A stretch of 64,000 bases of DNA from Strigops habroptila (Eukaryota; Chordata; Aves; Psittaciformes; Psittacidae). The translations under genes and the position numbers were made by a program. Of the stretch, positions 25,301 to 37,312 are shown one piece after another (the first letter of the stretch is position 1; each line of letters starts with the position of its first letter). The DNA lies in contig NC_044277.2 in assembly GCF_004027225.2 (NCBI RefSeq), positions 133,640,057 through 133,704,056 of the forward strand, read 5' to 3'. Under the pieces are notes generated by a model. The model did not search any database and had not been told where the DNA came from. It was given only the letters and a program-made list of their open reading frames with translations.

Positions 25301-25879
25301 GATGAAAAGACATTTAATTTCCCAATTGAGAAAAGCTGCTGAGGACAGAAAAGCTTTCTTATTGTACTGCTGATATCTAATATTTAATGGAGTATACCAA
25401 CAGTTCCTGCTGGTCTCAGCCACAGTACAGCAACTCTGAGGTTTTTCTGCTTTTGTTCTCCAAGTTTTATATGCATAAAAGTCTGGATTTCATGCTACTT
25501 CTGGAAGACAAATAATTACTGGTATATACACTGATAGCTTTATTGTGCTTTCAGACTGTGGCATCACTGGACCATAGGAGTATACAGCCAAACCAATGCT
25601 TTAAGTTGAGTGTGCAGCAGCCACCATAGGTATTATAAAATGATACGGATTTGACTGCAGGATCCAGAGATGTTAAGTTTAATGAAAGACATTTCCTTTT
25701 AATTCTGGGTGTGAAGACTGAGGCTGTAAATGTATAAAGGGCATGGGATTAAATAGTAGCGTCTTCCACAGCAACCAGATCTAAATGGAATGATTCCCTC
25801 GTTACTTGGGAAATAAATTATTAAATTGGACAAGAGAAATAGTCCTCTCATGAATCAATAGTCATTTAAAAGACAAAGC
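22311..25879. other. Intergenic AT-rich DNA, no gene recognised
   Basis: No recognisable gene or transposable element. A T11/A11 hairpin-forming tract followed by T10 lies at 23538-23587. Open frames are short and look like chance. Confidence 0.6.
23538..23587. repeat. T11 / A11 / T10 low-complexity tract
   Basis: Eleven T (23538-23548), AAGAG, eleven A (23554-23564), a 13-nt spacer and ten T (23578-23587). The T and A runs can pair into an 11-bp hairpin with either partner. It is likely unstable in length and difficult to sequence. Confidence 0.85.
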
Positions 25880-26700
25880 AAAAACATCCAAAGAGTAATG
25901 AACGGTCAGTTTTCCAAGTGCAGGAAGTGGCTCTCAGTGAAAAGGCAGTGGAGGTCAAGGTAAATGTCTATTGATTATTCAGAAAAGTCAGGGTTTACAC
26001 TAGAATCTCAAGACTTGGCAAATAAAATGGCAGATGAAAGTCAAAGTCAGTGCTGTAATGGATCCAAGGAAAACAATCTTTACTCTCCAGAAGTTATTAC
26101 TGTTCAGTAAAGAGAGCTTGAAACTGTTGTGTTGGCTTTTTCAGCATGAATGCCAACTCAGCACTCTATGGTAGTCCAGACAGGTAAATAAAATGTTAAG
26201 GTTTATCAGTAAAGGAACAGAGAGCAAAACTGAAAACTGCAGGCTCATTATGTAACCACAGTTTGACTTTATTCGAAGGCAGTTCTGGTCTTTATTTGAG
26301 GGAACGTATGGTAGGGCTAGAAAAGGTATAGAGAAAAGTGAAAAGACAATCAGGTGTTTGGAAAGGTTTTTGTTCAAGATGAGATTAGACAGATTTGCTT
26401 GGGAAGAAGTGCAGTGAAGACATAAGACAGCTATACAAAATCATGAACAGCAAAGAAAGGTGAGCAGGACACTAGTATTTTCTCCTATGCAAAAGCTTTG
26501 AGAAAGCTGATTTAAAGCAATCTGGATCTATTCTTCGTGGCCAATGAGTTAAAATGTGGAACTTGTCACCATAGGGTGTTGTGGAGACAAAGCATATAAG
26601 TAGGTTGCAAAAAGTGTTATGAGTAAATTTTTAGGTAAAAACAATCCATCAAAACCTATTAAATAGAAACATATGGGTTAAATCTCTGTCTCAGGTTGTC
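25880..26700 (+). mobile_element. Ancient CR1 LINE fragment (C-terminal ORF2 region)
   Basis: Although strongly diverged, the plus strand keeps the order of landmarks of an old CR1: a segment like TTTACACTAGAATCTCAAG, then GAGAGCTTGAAACTGTTG, then GGTATAGAGAAAAGTG, TACAAAATCATGAACAGCA, and finally the region with GGAACTTGTCACCATAGGG. These correspond to the last third of ORF2. Reading frames are destroyed. The boundaries are approximate. Confidence 0.7.
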
Positions 26701-29700
26701 CCCAGCTAGATTGTTAGGGTCCGTAGGATATACTGCAGGAAGTATAATTGTGCACTCGCTTTATTCTTCCACTCTCTTCCTAAACATCTGCTACTGACTG
26801 CTGCAGAGGCCGGCTACTGGCCTGAATGGACCTTTGCTCAGATCCAGTGTGACTGCGCGTGACACCATAAACCTGATTGTTTGACAGGCAAATACAGTGA
26901 AATTAAGTTTATGCATCAGATAGTGCTGGAAGATACATGCTATCTTATGAGAGTCCCATAAAAAGTATACAAGCAGTCTATCATTCTCTTGCAAATATAT
27001 TACAGGGAGCTATTATAAACTGGCATGATGTGCTTGTTATCTACGCTCTTATCAGACTATCAGTACTAACTCAGTACTGTTGGATTGATGCAGATTATAT
27101 TATTTTCATAACACAGGTCATGGCAGAATCTTGGCGCCAGAACTTATGATAGTTTAAAAGGTTATTTCTCTGTTAAAGTCAAAGTTGCTTTGAGATCAAG
27201 GTCTTGCTACCAATCGGTCTTGTTTAACAATAAGGTGATATATATACCATCTTAAAATTTAGGATATGCCTAAACTGTGGGTCTGAAATACATTAGAGTT
27301 CATAGTTTTAGATGAATCTCTGAAAATAAAACATGACTTCAAAGAACTGAGTTTACAAAATATTGCAAACCTGGATGAATTAATATCCTGAACCCATGTG
27401 TTAGAGAGGGCTGAGAAAAGGAATTCTTTTTCCATGATTTTAGGGAGATCCAGTCTAAAGAGTGAGTTATCTTTAACAGAGATCAACCACATTTTTCCAT
27501 TCACATGGCACCATTCATTATCTGAGGAATTCCAGTGTTTTACAAACGTGAATTAGCTAAGAGCTAATGTAGTCAGACACCAGACTAACCTCTCTTTCAG
27601 AATGAGAAGACTTCACTGCAGACAATTAACATGGTTTAAAACATTTCCCCTGGCAAAAGGCATCAAAAAAGTGCATTTTGTGAAGACACCTTTCTCTTAT
27701 GTCCATGTCTCTGCTGTGTTATATATTCACGATTTTAATATGTTGCACTTTGAATTAAGAAAATACCAATTATTTACTAAAGGGATATCTGACAGTCCAG
27801 TAGAATTCTGTATTTTGTCACAAAAGACACCTTTTGTAGCTGTGGTGGAGTTCAACTGAACTTCACTCTTTACAATCCCATTCCTATTGGCAAACACCAC
27901 TTCTGCAATTGAATTTCAAGTGAGCTCGTGACTCACACAGCACCACCTTCTGCAATCCTAAATGCTAGCTTAGAAATCACTCCTTTCTCTGGAATATTCC
28001 CTATAGGTTAAGTTCACATACTTGCAATAGCAAAGCCATTGTTCAGTGATCAACTTACATTCCCTTTTTGAAAGGGGAGAGAGAGTATGGGATTTCAGGG
28101 AAGCTGGAAGCTGGCATTTTAGGTGAGCCAAGCTGGTGGATGCTGCTGCCCTTAGCTACTACAAGCTACTGAAAATGAATGGTTGGGTTCACCTAGAGTA
28201 TCAGTAACTGGAGATGTTTTAGCAAACAGGCTTTGGACTTGGAGACGATGAATCACTCTACTTTAAACAAAAATAACCCACAAAACCAAATATCCCCATG
28301 ACCAAACTTTCAGTTTGTGCCCCTGTGAAATGCCTTGTGAATGTAAACAGTAAAGGAAGGACAAGGAGAGAAAGCTGGAGGAGAGCACAGAGGTAAGGCT
28401 AGCCCTGGTCAACCATATAACTTCACTTCTGATCTGCAGAGTTTTGCAAAGTGTGTGGGAAACATGGCTTCCTAGGAAATGGATGGGATATTTCCAAAGG
28501 AAATTAGAAGGCAGGAGAAAACAATCCTGGCATTCAACACTACCAGGCTCAGAGCTGGCGGAGCTGGCTAAAATGGTAAGTTCTGCCTCTCGTTTGGCAC
28601 TTGTGGTTTTCAGGAAAAGCTGAGCTCCTCCTTGAAAATTCAGTCCCTTTAAATTACTTTTCAAGTTGAGTACCCAAGTCATGAGTCACTGCTTCTTGCA
28701 TTAGCCAGTGATCAGCTCATGTCTGTGTATCTGTTTAATGCCTTGGTGTTTTCTGTGGAATATTTTCCACAGAATACTAAGATATGTTTAAACATCGTCT
28801 ATTTTAAATGAAGAACATTTCAATGGAGAAAAACAACAGAAGAAAGGCTCTCTCAGAGCGAGACAGAACAAAGTGTGAGCCTATCCTTCTTTAAAATCCT
28901 TTTCCTTTCATGGTGACACTGCTTTATGCTCGCTGTAAAATGAAATGTGGAATTACTCATGCGAGCAGGCAAAACATTCAGAAATGAATCATGTTTTTTT
29001 TCAGGGAGTTACAAACAGCAGCTTTTACAATTAAAAATCTTTTCTAAATAACTGACCACTTAGCTTAAAACCTCTCACACAATCCAGAGGCCAAGGGCTG
29101 CTTCACAACCGAGCTTTACAGGATTCTTATGTAATTTTGTGACATTTTTAATAGGTTTTAGCCACACGACTTCTGCTGCCTTCCAGTGGGAAAAACAGCA
29201 TGAAATTCCCTCAGCCATTCTTGAAATGCCCTTTCTAGGTTCCTAATCCCTCCAGCCGATCTCAGATAAATCAGCCTGCTGATTTCAATGAACTGAAGGA
29301 AAACAGGAGGAGGATAGTTGTTGGTTTACAGGGAAATCACCATTCAGAAACATGGGAATATGGCTGTTTTAGGAAGAACTTTGCTTTAGTACAGAACTTA
29401 CCAGGAAAGTAGTGCAAAGACTGCATACAAATGGCAGGATGCGGTAGCAGAGCAACTAGGGCAACAAGAATTGCTGCAGTCTGGATGAACTGCATTACAG
29501 AAGTAAGTCAATGAAAGTGAAGAATGACAGTAATTTACCAAAGAGTCTATATCCTTAATGAGCATAAGATCCCTGTAATTTTACTGACAATGTATTTGAT
29601 GTACTGTTCTCCAGTTCATTGCAGAAACAGCAGGAAGTCTCTTTGAAAGCAAAACAACAAGAAGAAAACTGTAGAAAAGTAATGTCTTCTGTGTCCAGGC

Positions 29701-29989
29701 CTCTGAGTTCTTTTCTTCCTAAAGTTGCATTCTGACCCCTGTGTCCAGGAATGCCATGTTGATACTTGGAGTCCCTTAAACACCGTGTCTCATTTTTTAC
29801 CCACCAACAATGCCTTTAAGCTGTTGCAGAAAAGGCATTGAATCGAGAGTAGCATGGCTGGGAAGCAATACTTCAAGTCTGTTCTGCATTGATGAGATGG
29901 CAAATGGAGCGTGCAGCCAGGTTTGAATCCTTCAGGCATTAATAAAGAGGGAAGGTAAGTAAAGGGAGTCTACAGGAGGTACTTGATAT
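26701..29989. other. Intergenic AT-rich DNA, no gene recognised
   Basis: Unique AT-rich sequence without gene signals. It contains a perfect 10-bp-arm hairpin at 28751-28774. The minus-strand frame at 28263-28682 (139 codons) has no recognisable domain and is probably chance. Confidence 0.6.
28751..28774. repeat. Perfect 10-bp inverted repeat, 4-nt loop
   Basis: Arms TTCTGTGGAA (28751-28760) and TTCCACAGAA (28765-28774) flank a TATT loop. The stem is too short for a microRNA precursor. It may be a dyad-symmetric binding site or chance. Confidence 0.75.
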
Positions 29990-30290
29990 GCGTGAGCAGA
30001 AGCCTAGAAAGCATGATATATGAGGACAGGCTGAAGAAATTAGTGGGGTTTAATCTAGAAAGGAAAAGAAAGAACCAGAAACATAATGGTCTTGAAACAC
30101 CTATAAAATTGCTGCAAGAAAGAATAATCTGCTTCTTATGTCCTTGGTAGCTGATGCAAGGAGTAATAGGTCTTGACTACAAAAAGGGAGCTTAGATTTT
30201 ACATTTTAAAAAGCAAAGCTAGGGAAGTTTGACTTTGCCATACATGGCTTTAAGATAAGAGCCTCCCTGAAATATAGCTGACACTGCCTT
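29990..30290 (+). mobile_element. Degenerate CR1 LINE fragment
   Basis: The plus strand shows GAGGACAGGCTGAAGAAAT followed by AATCTAGAAAGGAAAAG and later AGGAGTAATAGGTCTTGAC and GGGAGCTTAGATTTTACAT. This order matches the ORF2 part encoding the YEERL-x-L ... LEKRR segment and the region after it. It is heavily mutated and has no coding capacity. Confidence 0.55.
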
Positions 30291-32469
30291 GGGGCAGGAG
30301 GCTGGAGCCAAGGATCTCTTTGGATTCCTTCCAGCCTCCCAAGCACTTGGCTGTAAAGGGAGAAATAATGGCTGCCTGTCTCTGTTGGCTATTTTATGGA
30401 CACACGAGGAACAATCCCACTGAGGAAAGGAATTTATACTAAGCTGATCTTACTGAGAACATTTGCTGGGTCTTGGGAAACATACTGGATGATTGCAACC
30501 CCTGTATGGACCCAGGATAATTTTGGCACCAGTGAAGACCGTAACCACCTTCATAATTCCTGGCATGTACTGGAAGGTAGAGTAATACAGAGAAAAGCCT
30601 TTTACTGGGGATGATGCAGGATCTTTCTCAGCAATAAGATTTTTAAGGGGTTGTAGGTGCCAAAACCCAGCCCTTTCCAGAACGACTCTGAGGAGTGCAG
30701 CCATCTGGCCTTGGGGAAGTTGAAGCCATAAATGACATCTGCAAAGTGCATGTTAAAGGAATTAGTGGCTCTGATGAAGAAGCAGTAGATAAAAGCTCTG
30801 TAAGAAGTGGTGAGTGCAGGTGTTTCCAGGGTCCGGAGCAAACCAGTGTGGGAGGATTCCAAATTTCACGACAGCATGTGTGCTTTACTCTCACAGTGTG
30901 CCCACAAACATTTACCTTTTCCAGCCTGAGCAGAAGCCAGTCATTTCCTAACCAAGCAAAAATGCTGTTCAGATAGTTTGCAGCTATAGAACCCTAAAAC
31001 AGGCATGAATCAACACGAAGGAATGCCTCAGCTCAGCCCCTTGCAGCGATCGCTGGATGTTTCCTTTCCACAGCGGGCAGCACAGTGCCCACCCTGGAGC
31101 TGCACAAATCTGAGGAGACAGCAAATATTCACATTCACATCTGTCAGCAGCAAGTGCAGCCTTGGAGCAGTAAATCTGCCAACTCAGATTAGCGATTAGC
31201 AATAAAAATTCAATGATTAAATAGCAGCAAAAGGCTTTGGCTGGGAAGTTTTAGAGCATGGGGCAAGAACTAGCATTTACTGGCCACCCATTCAGTTCAG
31301 AGGTTCATCTGTGAGCCACCCTAATGTGGCTGGGTCTCCTGACAGCAAGATGAGGAGAGGCTCTCACTGCTTACTTGTAAAGAGGTTTCACAGATTTCTC
31401 ACTTGTTCATGGGAAAAGGAGAGCAGGTTAAAAATCGCCTGGGTAAACCTGTGTCCTGTCTAAACACCAGAATACGGGTATCTGCAAATAAGATGGAAAA
31501 ATGAAGGAAAGGAGTTGGTTGTGGTACTAGTGACAGCCCAAGAGCAAGCCAAAGCTGTCGAGTTGGAGGGAGGCTGCAGATTAGCATGTCCCCGAAGCAG
31601 GGAGACCTAGGTGCAGATGGGTGCTCCTTTGGGAGCACAACCTCTGCAAGGAGAGCCTGCTCCCAGCTGCTCTTGCTGTTGCTGATGTGGAGTTGGTCTG
31701 GCTTGCTGCTAGACAGAGGGATTTGGGCACTGTCTTGGTGCTTACTCAGCTACACCCCTGCCTCGCTCCCCCCTGCCCCTCTACAGGACAATGGGAGACT
31801 GGGAGTAGCCTCTCTCTTCCAAATACATGTATATTACAGTTTTAAACACTGGATGGAGAAATTACAGGGGGAAAAAAATGATCCTTAAATACCTTGACTA
31901 TAAAGTATGGCCTATAAGGCATAGAAAAAGTTGTGCACAGAAATATTCATGGAAAGACACTAGGGTTTTTATGAAAAGAAGAAAAAAAAAGTACATATTT
32001 TTAGTAAATACAACTTGACAAGTCCAAAATCTCAGTGTCAGTGAGAAATTTGCACAGTTGCATTAAAAGTAAAATCTCACATGAATTGGCTCTTATTTTC
32101 ATGTCATTTCACATTTTTCATCAGTGAGATGGAAGAAAAAGTAATTCCCAGTCTTAATGATTACTGGAAGCTTGCGCTGATGCAAAGACTGGAGGTAGTG
32201 CTTAAAAAATGAAGAGGATATGTTATGGATACAGACCAATATTGGTCATCTGGTCACATCAAACAATGTGTCCAAACAAAAATTAATTCTTACAGAGATG
32301 ACAGGGCAAGCAGAGCATGAAGGGCAAACCTTCGCAAGCTTCCAATGGCCAAAATATCTACTATGAACCTTGGTGTGTGAGCAGGAGAAAGGCGAGAATG
32401 ACGGGGGAAGGCATATCGCCTCCCTCATTCCACTGCTGTAGCCACTTCCAAAAGAACATTTAGTTCATT
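30291..32469. other. Intergenic, no gene recognised
   Basis: Mixed-composition unique sequence. Several overlapping short frames on both strands (30.4-31.9 kb, up to 100 codons) show no known domain. No splice-bounded exon stood out. Confidence 0.55.
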
Positions 32470-32890
32470 TATCTGGTAATGATTAGAGAGAAGACTGATC
32501 ATACAAGATCATACAAGAATGATTAAAGCACTGGAAAATATACCTTACAGGGTAAGACAAGAGGAGTTCAATCTATTTAGTTTAACGAAGAAGCCACAGC
32601 ATGACAAAACTTTGATCTCAGGCTCCTTGATCTGGTAGACAAAGCTATAACAAGATCTGGGACAGGATGGCAGCAAACTGAGATTATAAATAAGATGTAA
32701 TTTTTTATAAAATCATTGCAATCTTAAGCTAGTAATAGAATTATTTATAGAAAAGAGGCTCTAGTTCAAGCAAGAAATTGTTCGTGAAAACCTCCTAATT
32801 CATGGTATATATGAAGTCAGATTCAATAACCAAAATAATCCCTCAAGCCAGATAATCTATGGGTTACTAAGAAAATTTCCCATGACTGAT
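32470..32890 (+). mobile_element. Ancient CR1/L3-like LINE fragment
   Basis: The landmarks AAGAATGATTAAAGCACTGG, AATATACCTTACAGGGTAAG, TTCAATCTATTTAGTTTAAC and the later CTATAACAAGATCTGGGAC and ATTATAAATAAGATGTAA follow the order of an old CR1 ORF2 end. A 10-bp tandem repeat GATCATACAA lies at 32497-32516. Reading frames are lost. Confidence 0.75.
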
Positions 32891-35644
32891 ACATTATTAT
32901 TTCATTATATGTTACAGGCATGTCAAGAGACTCTCAATAAACCCCAGAATTCTTGGTAGTCAGTAGTACACAGTTCTGCCTCAGAGAGAAAGTCTCTGCC
33001 CCAAAGGAGTTCTAAAAGAAATTATTTTGTGCCCTATTTTGCGTATTAGGTAATTTGTCACAAATCAGACAGGAAGCTTGTGACAGAAAATTGATTTGGA
33101 TCTACATAGTCCTTAGCCCTGTCTTGACTAAAATGTCATCCACACCTCACTGTGACATCTGCCAACAGTATGTGCTCCCAGAGTGAGCATCCTTTCTTCA
33201 GCTCTTTGCAGTGCCCGCTTGCTATAGCAGCTCACCCCTTGTGCTGCAAAATGGAGGATGCAGAAGGAAAGGGATGAGGAACACGTCATGTGCGCATGGT
33301 TCACAGGGAAGGCATCTCGACTGTTGCTGATGGGTCAATACTGATGGGATTTCTGGATCAGTGTTTCTTCTTTTTGTTAGAGCCTGCAGAGGACAGTAAA
33401 ATAAGATTCATATAATGTGGATTAGCTATTAACCTGCCAGTACCAGACACAGAGGCACAGAATGGAGTGCATGGGAAAGACAGGTCCCTGCTCCTGATGT
33501 GCACAAGGCTGAGAACACTCTCAGGATTTGCACTGCTGAAAGCATTGGAAATGCAGCCCAGCAGTTACCTCTCAGCTCACTATAACCACAACCCCACTTT
33601 GCTCTTGGGAAGCCATTGCATTGTACATTGTAGGATGCCCTATGGTCCTGGTCCCATTACCTCCCCCAGCTCTCTCTGAGGGGGCTGTTCCCTGTGCATA
33701 GACAGCAGTGCAAGGGTATGGAGGCAGAGGGGCTTGGTAGACAGTGAGAGCTCACACCAGCCTGCCCCCAGCACATCCAATACATTCCCAGGGAATGGTC
33801 TTTAACCCATCCCGAGGTTATAACTGCTCCAGGTCTGTCCTCTGTGTGTGGATGGCCTGGTACATAGCAGCCCTGAACAAGGCAGGCAGGCAGGCAGGCA
33901 GAGATGCAGTGATGGGAAGAATTTTTCATGGAAAATTGAGCATTCTTCAAGAGCTGAAGGGAACTGGTTTTGTTGACAGCTATTTCCTAAAAACATTGAA
34001 TCTCTTCAGGTTTTAATTAGTTCCCTGTCTTCCTTGTTCTCTGCATTTACAGAAGGAAATGATTCTTTTCTGCCTTTGTTTTAATTATCTTTTATCATCC
34101 TGCATTTTCAGAGTGCATTTCCAGTGAAGCCAAACAGTTTGAGCAGGGTGTTTCTGGATGGGGGAGAAAGCAAAAAAATAGGAGTTTCACTTGAAAAATG
34201 GAAGCCCATTGTCAGAGAGCTTTGGAGCTGGAATGTATATACATCCTTTGGGGACGTTAAGTCTGTAGGAAAGAACCACCCAGGCTCAGTGACTACTCTT
34301 TTGGTGGGGACATCCATAGAATTCATGCCTATGTGTCGTGCAGAGTGGGGAAAGGAACCCTTTTCATGCCGACTGCCTCCAAACATGCACGTGAACACAC
34401 ATTCACATGCACCCAGACACACTATGCGTCCTAAAGAGTTGGCTGGTGCTTTTAAGTATTTATGTAACACCATCATTGCTAGTTAATGCATTGGGAATGC
34501 TGAACAGCAATTAAATAGCAATTAGTACGCTGAACGCTTTATTGTGGTCATAATTCCTCTCCATTTTGCTCAGCAAAGGCAAGAATGTCTTGGCTATAAG
34601 CCAAATGATTGCTCAGAAGGGTGATTATGCATTTCCACAGCATCCAGAGGGTTAAGTTTCCTGGTGAAATCCAAAAGCCAGCAAGGCAGAAGAAAGTCTG
34701 TGAGATGCATGGCACCAGTAACTACTATCCTAATGACGTTACATATGGACAAACGTTATGGAAACAGCTCTCTGGCAGAGGAGCTGCAGTCTTGTAGCTA
34801 AGGGTTTTTTCTCCCCTTCTATGATATTGCTTTTTTATTGTTTCATACTTTGAACACTGTCTTATGAACTCAAAAAATGACAGCACTTGCTTTCTTATCT
34901 TGTTAGGATAAGCAACAGATGAAAGATTCTGGAGATCCAAAAAGTCCCTTGTCCATTCGGTCCTGTGACCTCTCCAGCATGTCACGTGACTGCAAGAAGG
35001 CATATCACAAGCTGTTCAGCTGTAACCAAGTTGACTAAATGAAAATAAAAGAGATAAAGGTAACCAGGTGTGGTGCCAACCTTTGCTCATGTGCTGTTGT
35101 TTGCAGTTGGCAGAGTCCAGGCTCAATTTATTTATCTTATTCACTGAAAACCGTATCTCTATATTTAATTGTTGTCAAAAGGAAATGGGCATGTTTTGCG
35201 GCTCCTGATTGGGTTGGGGCAAGGTAGTGGTCACCTTATATTAAATCTAAGTGTTTTGCTGCAGGACCGCGGTGCCGTCCAGGCCAAATGTGGAGCTCAT
35301 CATTGCTGGAGTTTTTGAAGAGTTGTTAAAAAGTCTAAGAGAAGTATAGCTATATGTGAAAGACTTCTCTGATCATATTTCAACATGAATCAGAATTATC
35401 CTTGAACTACAAGTACCTTTACAACTACATGCAGTACAATACTGCATGCACCTATGAGGTATCACTTTTGTAAACTTTCTTAAACCTTTCTCATCTAGGG
35501 ATGCAAGACTGGATGCTAATTTTGTACCTAACCTACACCTAACTCTCATTTGAAAAACTTGCTAGTTCAACTAGGTAAATGAAATTAGAGTATCCTGCAA
35601 TGCTCCTATACGGACAGTGGCATTTTAAGGCTACATGTTAAACT
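32891..35644. other. Intergenic, no gene recognised
   Basis: Unique sequence with no recognisable coding exon. The two opposed frames of 120 and 122 codons at 34.1-34.5 kb overlap each other and match no family known to me. A (GGCA)5 microsatellite lies at 33881-33900. Confidence 0.6.
33881..33900 (+). repeat. (GGCA)5 microsatellite
   Basis: Five perfect tandem copies of the tetranucleotide GGCA; likely polymorphic. Confidence 0.95.
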
Positions 35645-35646
35645 CA

Positions 35647-35830
35647 CCATTCTGTGATTCTATGGAACCTGGAAAGCCTAATTGCTAGGCTTCGTAGAAT
35701 CACAGAATGATTTGGGTTGAAAGGTACCTTAAAGACCATCTAGTTCCAACCCCCCTGCCATGGTCAGGGATACCTTACACTAGACCAGGTTGCTCAAAGC
35801 CCTGTCCAACCTGGCCTTGAACACCTAAAA
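35647..35830 (-). mobile_element. CR1 LINE 3' end, with an opposed CR1 tip
   Basis: From 35694 the plus strand reads the complement of a CR1 3' end (TAGAATCACAGAATG, then TTTGGGTTGAAAGGTACCTT, CATCTAGTTCCAACCCCCC and GGTTGCTCAAAGCCCTGTCC) to about 35828, a truncated minus-strand copy. Just before it, CATTCTGTGATTCTATG at 35649-35665 is a tip in the opposite orientation. The two tips form a 17-bp inverted repeat with one mismatch. Confidence 0.9.
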
Positions 35831-36656
35831 CATTTCTCCAAAGCTGTGAGTGACATCTGTCTGTGTCAAAAGCCCTTCGCTTCTTCTGAGAGGTCATAAT
35901 AAACTCTGCAGCATTTGAATACTTTGATACAGTCCTGGTGTGCCAAATTATAAAATGATTTGTTTTCAGCGTAGCCAGATCTGCTGGGATGTCTTATGCT
36001 TAGAAAGCAGACTTTTGGATATTGTTTTCGTTTAGACTGACTTCACCACTGATGTTCAGAAGTATTAAAGTCTTACTCTGACTTTCTTCAGTTATACCGA
36101 AATTAAAAGATCAGGCAACATACTTCTAGGCGTCATAATTTTTAAGAGATCGCCACCCAGTGGTAAAAGAGAATTAATGTCATTTTTCAGCTGCTGTAGG
36201 CAGCAGCATTTGTGTATAGAAAAGCTTAGAAACTACGGTGCAGATCAAAATACCACCATAATAACACATGCAAAGCAAATATTAAGGATCATGCAATCAA
36301 ATGATTTTTTTATTTTAGGGCGGATTAATCAAGGAGGTAAACTATTTGAAATGTAGATGTCATAGCTTTCCTTACCATGCCCTGCTATACAAGAAACAGC
36401 CCTAAGTAGGTAACTTACTATTTGAACTACTGACATTGGTTATTATGAAGGCAGGAACCTCCTGGACTCCACAACTCTTACTTATCACCATTCAGAAAAC
36501 TCAATAGAATTGATTGCATTAACACGTCCACTTTTTTAGCTGGCTGGGTTTCAAGTAGCTAAGTCTCTGAAAAATTAGCGTGCTATTATTTAGTCACAGT
36601 TCTTCTGGACTGATAAATGTTACTTGTAAACTGCTTGATTGCTGTAGAGGCAGGAT
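35831..36656. other. Intergenic AT-rich DNA
   Basis: No gene recognised. A 7-bp perfect hairpin GCTGCTG/CAGCAGC with a 4-nt loop lies at 36191-36208 in motif-dense AT-rich sequence that could be a conserved element; this cannot be judged from one sequence. Confidence 0.5.
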
Positions 36657-37312
36657 TACTCAGAGGGGGTCCTGGACAATGAGTTGGACATAAGCCAGCA
36701 GTGTGCCCTTACAGCAAGAGTCCAGCAGTATCCTGGGCTGGAGCATCTCACATACGAGGAAAGGCTGAGAGAGCTTTAGCTTGGAGAAGAAAAGGCTTGG
36801 AGGGGGTTCTTTTCAATGTGTACAGATATCTGAATGGAGGATATACAGAAGATGGAGTTCTTTTCAGTGGTGTTTGAGACAGGACAATAAACTGAAACAC
36901 AGGAGGCTCTGTCTGAACATCAGGAAACACTTTTCATAATATCATAGAATGGTTTGGGTTGGAAGGGACCTTTAAAGCTCATGTAGCCCAAATGCTTGCT
37001 GTAGGCAGGAACAACTTTGTCTAGATCAGGTTGCTCAAAGCCCCATGATTGTGAACACTTCCATAGAATCACAGAATGGTTTGGGTTGGAAGAGGCTTTT
37101 AAAGATATCTAGTCCATCCATCACTGTGATGATGACTGAGCAGAGGCTGCCCAGCAATGTTGTGGAGTCTCCCTCTCTTGAGACATTCAAAATCTGTCTG
37201 GGCACAGTCCTAGGTAAGTGGCTCTAGGTGGCCCTGCGTGAGTAGGAAAGTTAGACAGATGACCTTCAGAGGTGCCTTCCAGTCTCAGCCATTCTGTGAT
37301 TCTGTGGTAGGA
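36657..37312 (+). mobile_element. CR1 LINE 3' portion, interrupted by other CR1 DNA
   Basis: The outer element is on the plus strand. Its left part (36657 to about 36937) runs from AGCCAGCAGTGTGCCCTTAC to CATCAGGAAACACTTTTC, with an internal deletion near 36738 joining CCTGGGCT to GGAGCATCTC. Its right part (about 37118-37312) resumes with TCACTGTGATGATGACTGAG, encodes LPSNVVESPSLETFK and ends in the canonical tip CATTCTGTGATTCTGTG. About 180 bp of opposite-strand CR1 sequence interrupts it. No coding capacity remains. Confidence 0.9.
36938..37117 (-). mobile_element. CR1 3' tips nested in another CR1
   Basis: Two successive minus-strand CR1 3' ends lie inside the plus-strand CR1: one from ATCATAGAATGGTTTGGG (36940) to about 37061, and a second, shorter one from ATAGAATCACAGAATGG (37062) to about 37117. 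Since they split the outer element at a point where its sequence is otherwise continuous, they inserted later. Confidence 0.85.

Noticed and set aside
28263-28682. 139-codon minus-strand frame
   Set aside because: No domain or conserved motif recognised; the length is within chance for 64 kb in six frames.
28745-28780. MicroRNA precursor
   Set aside because: The stem is only 10 bp and does not extend; a precursor needs a much longer imperfect stem.
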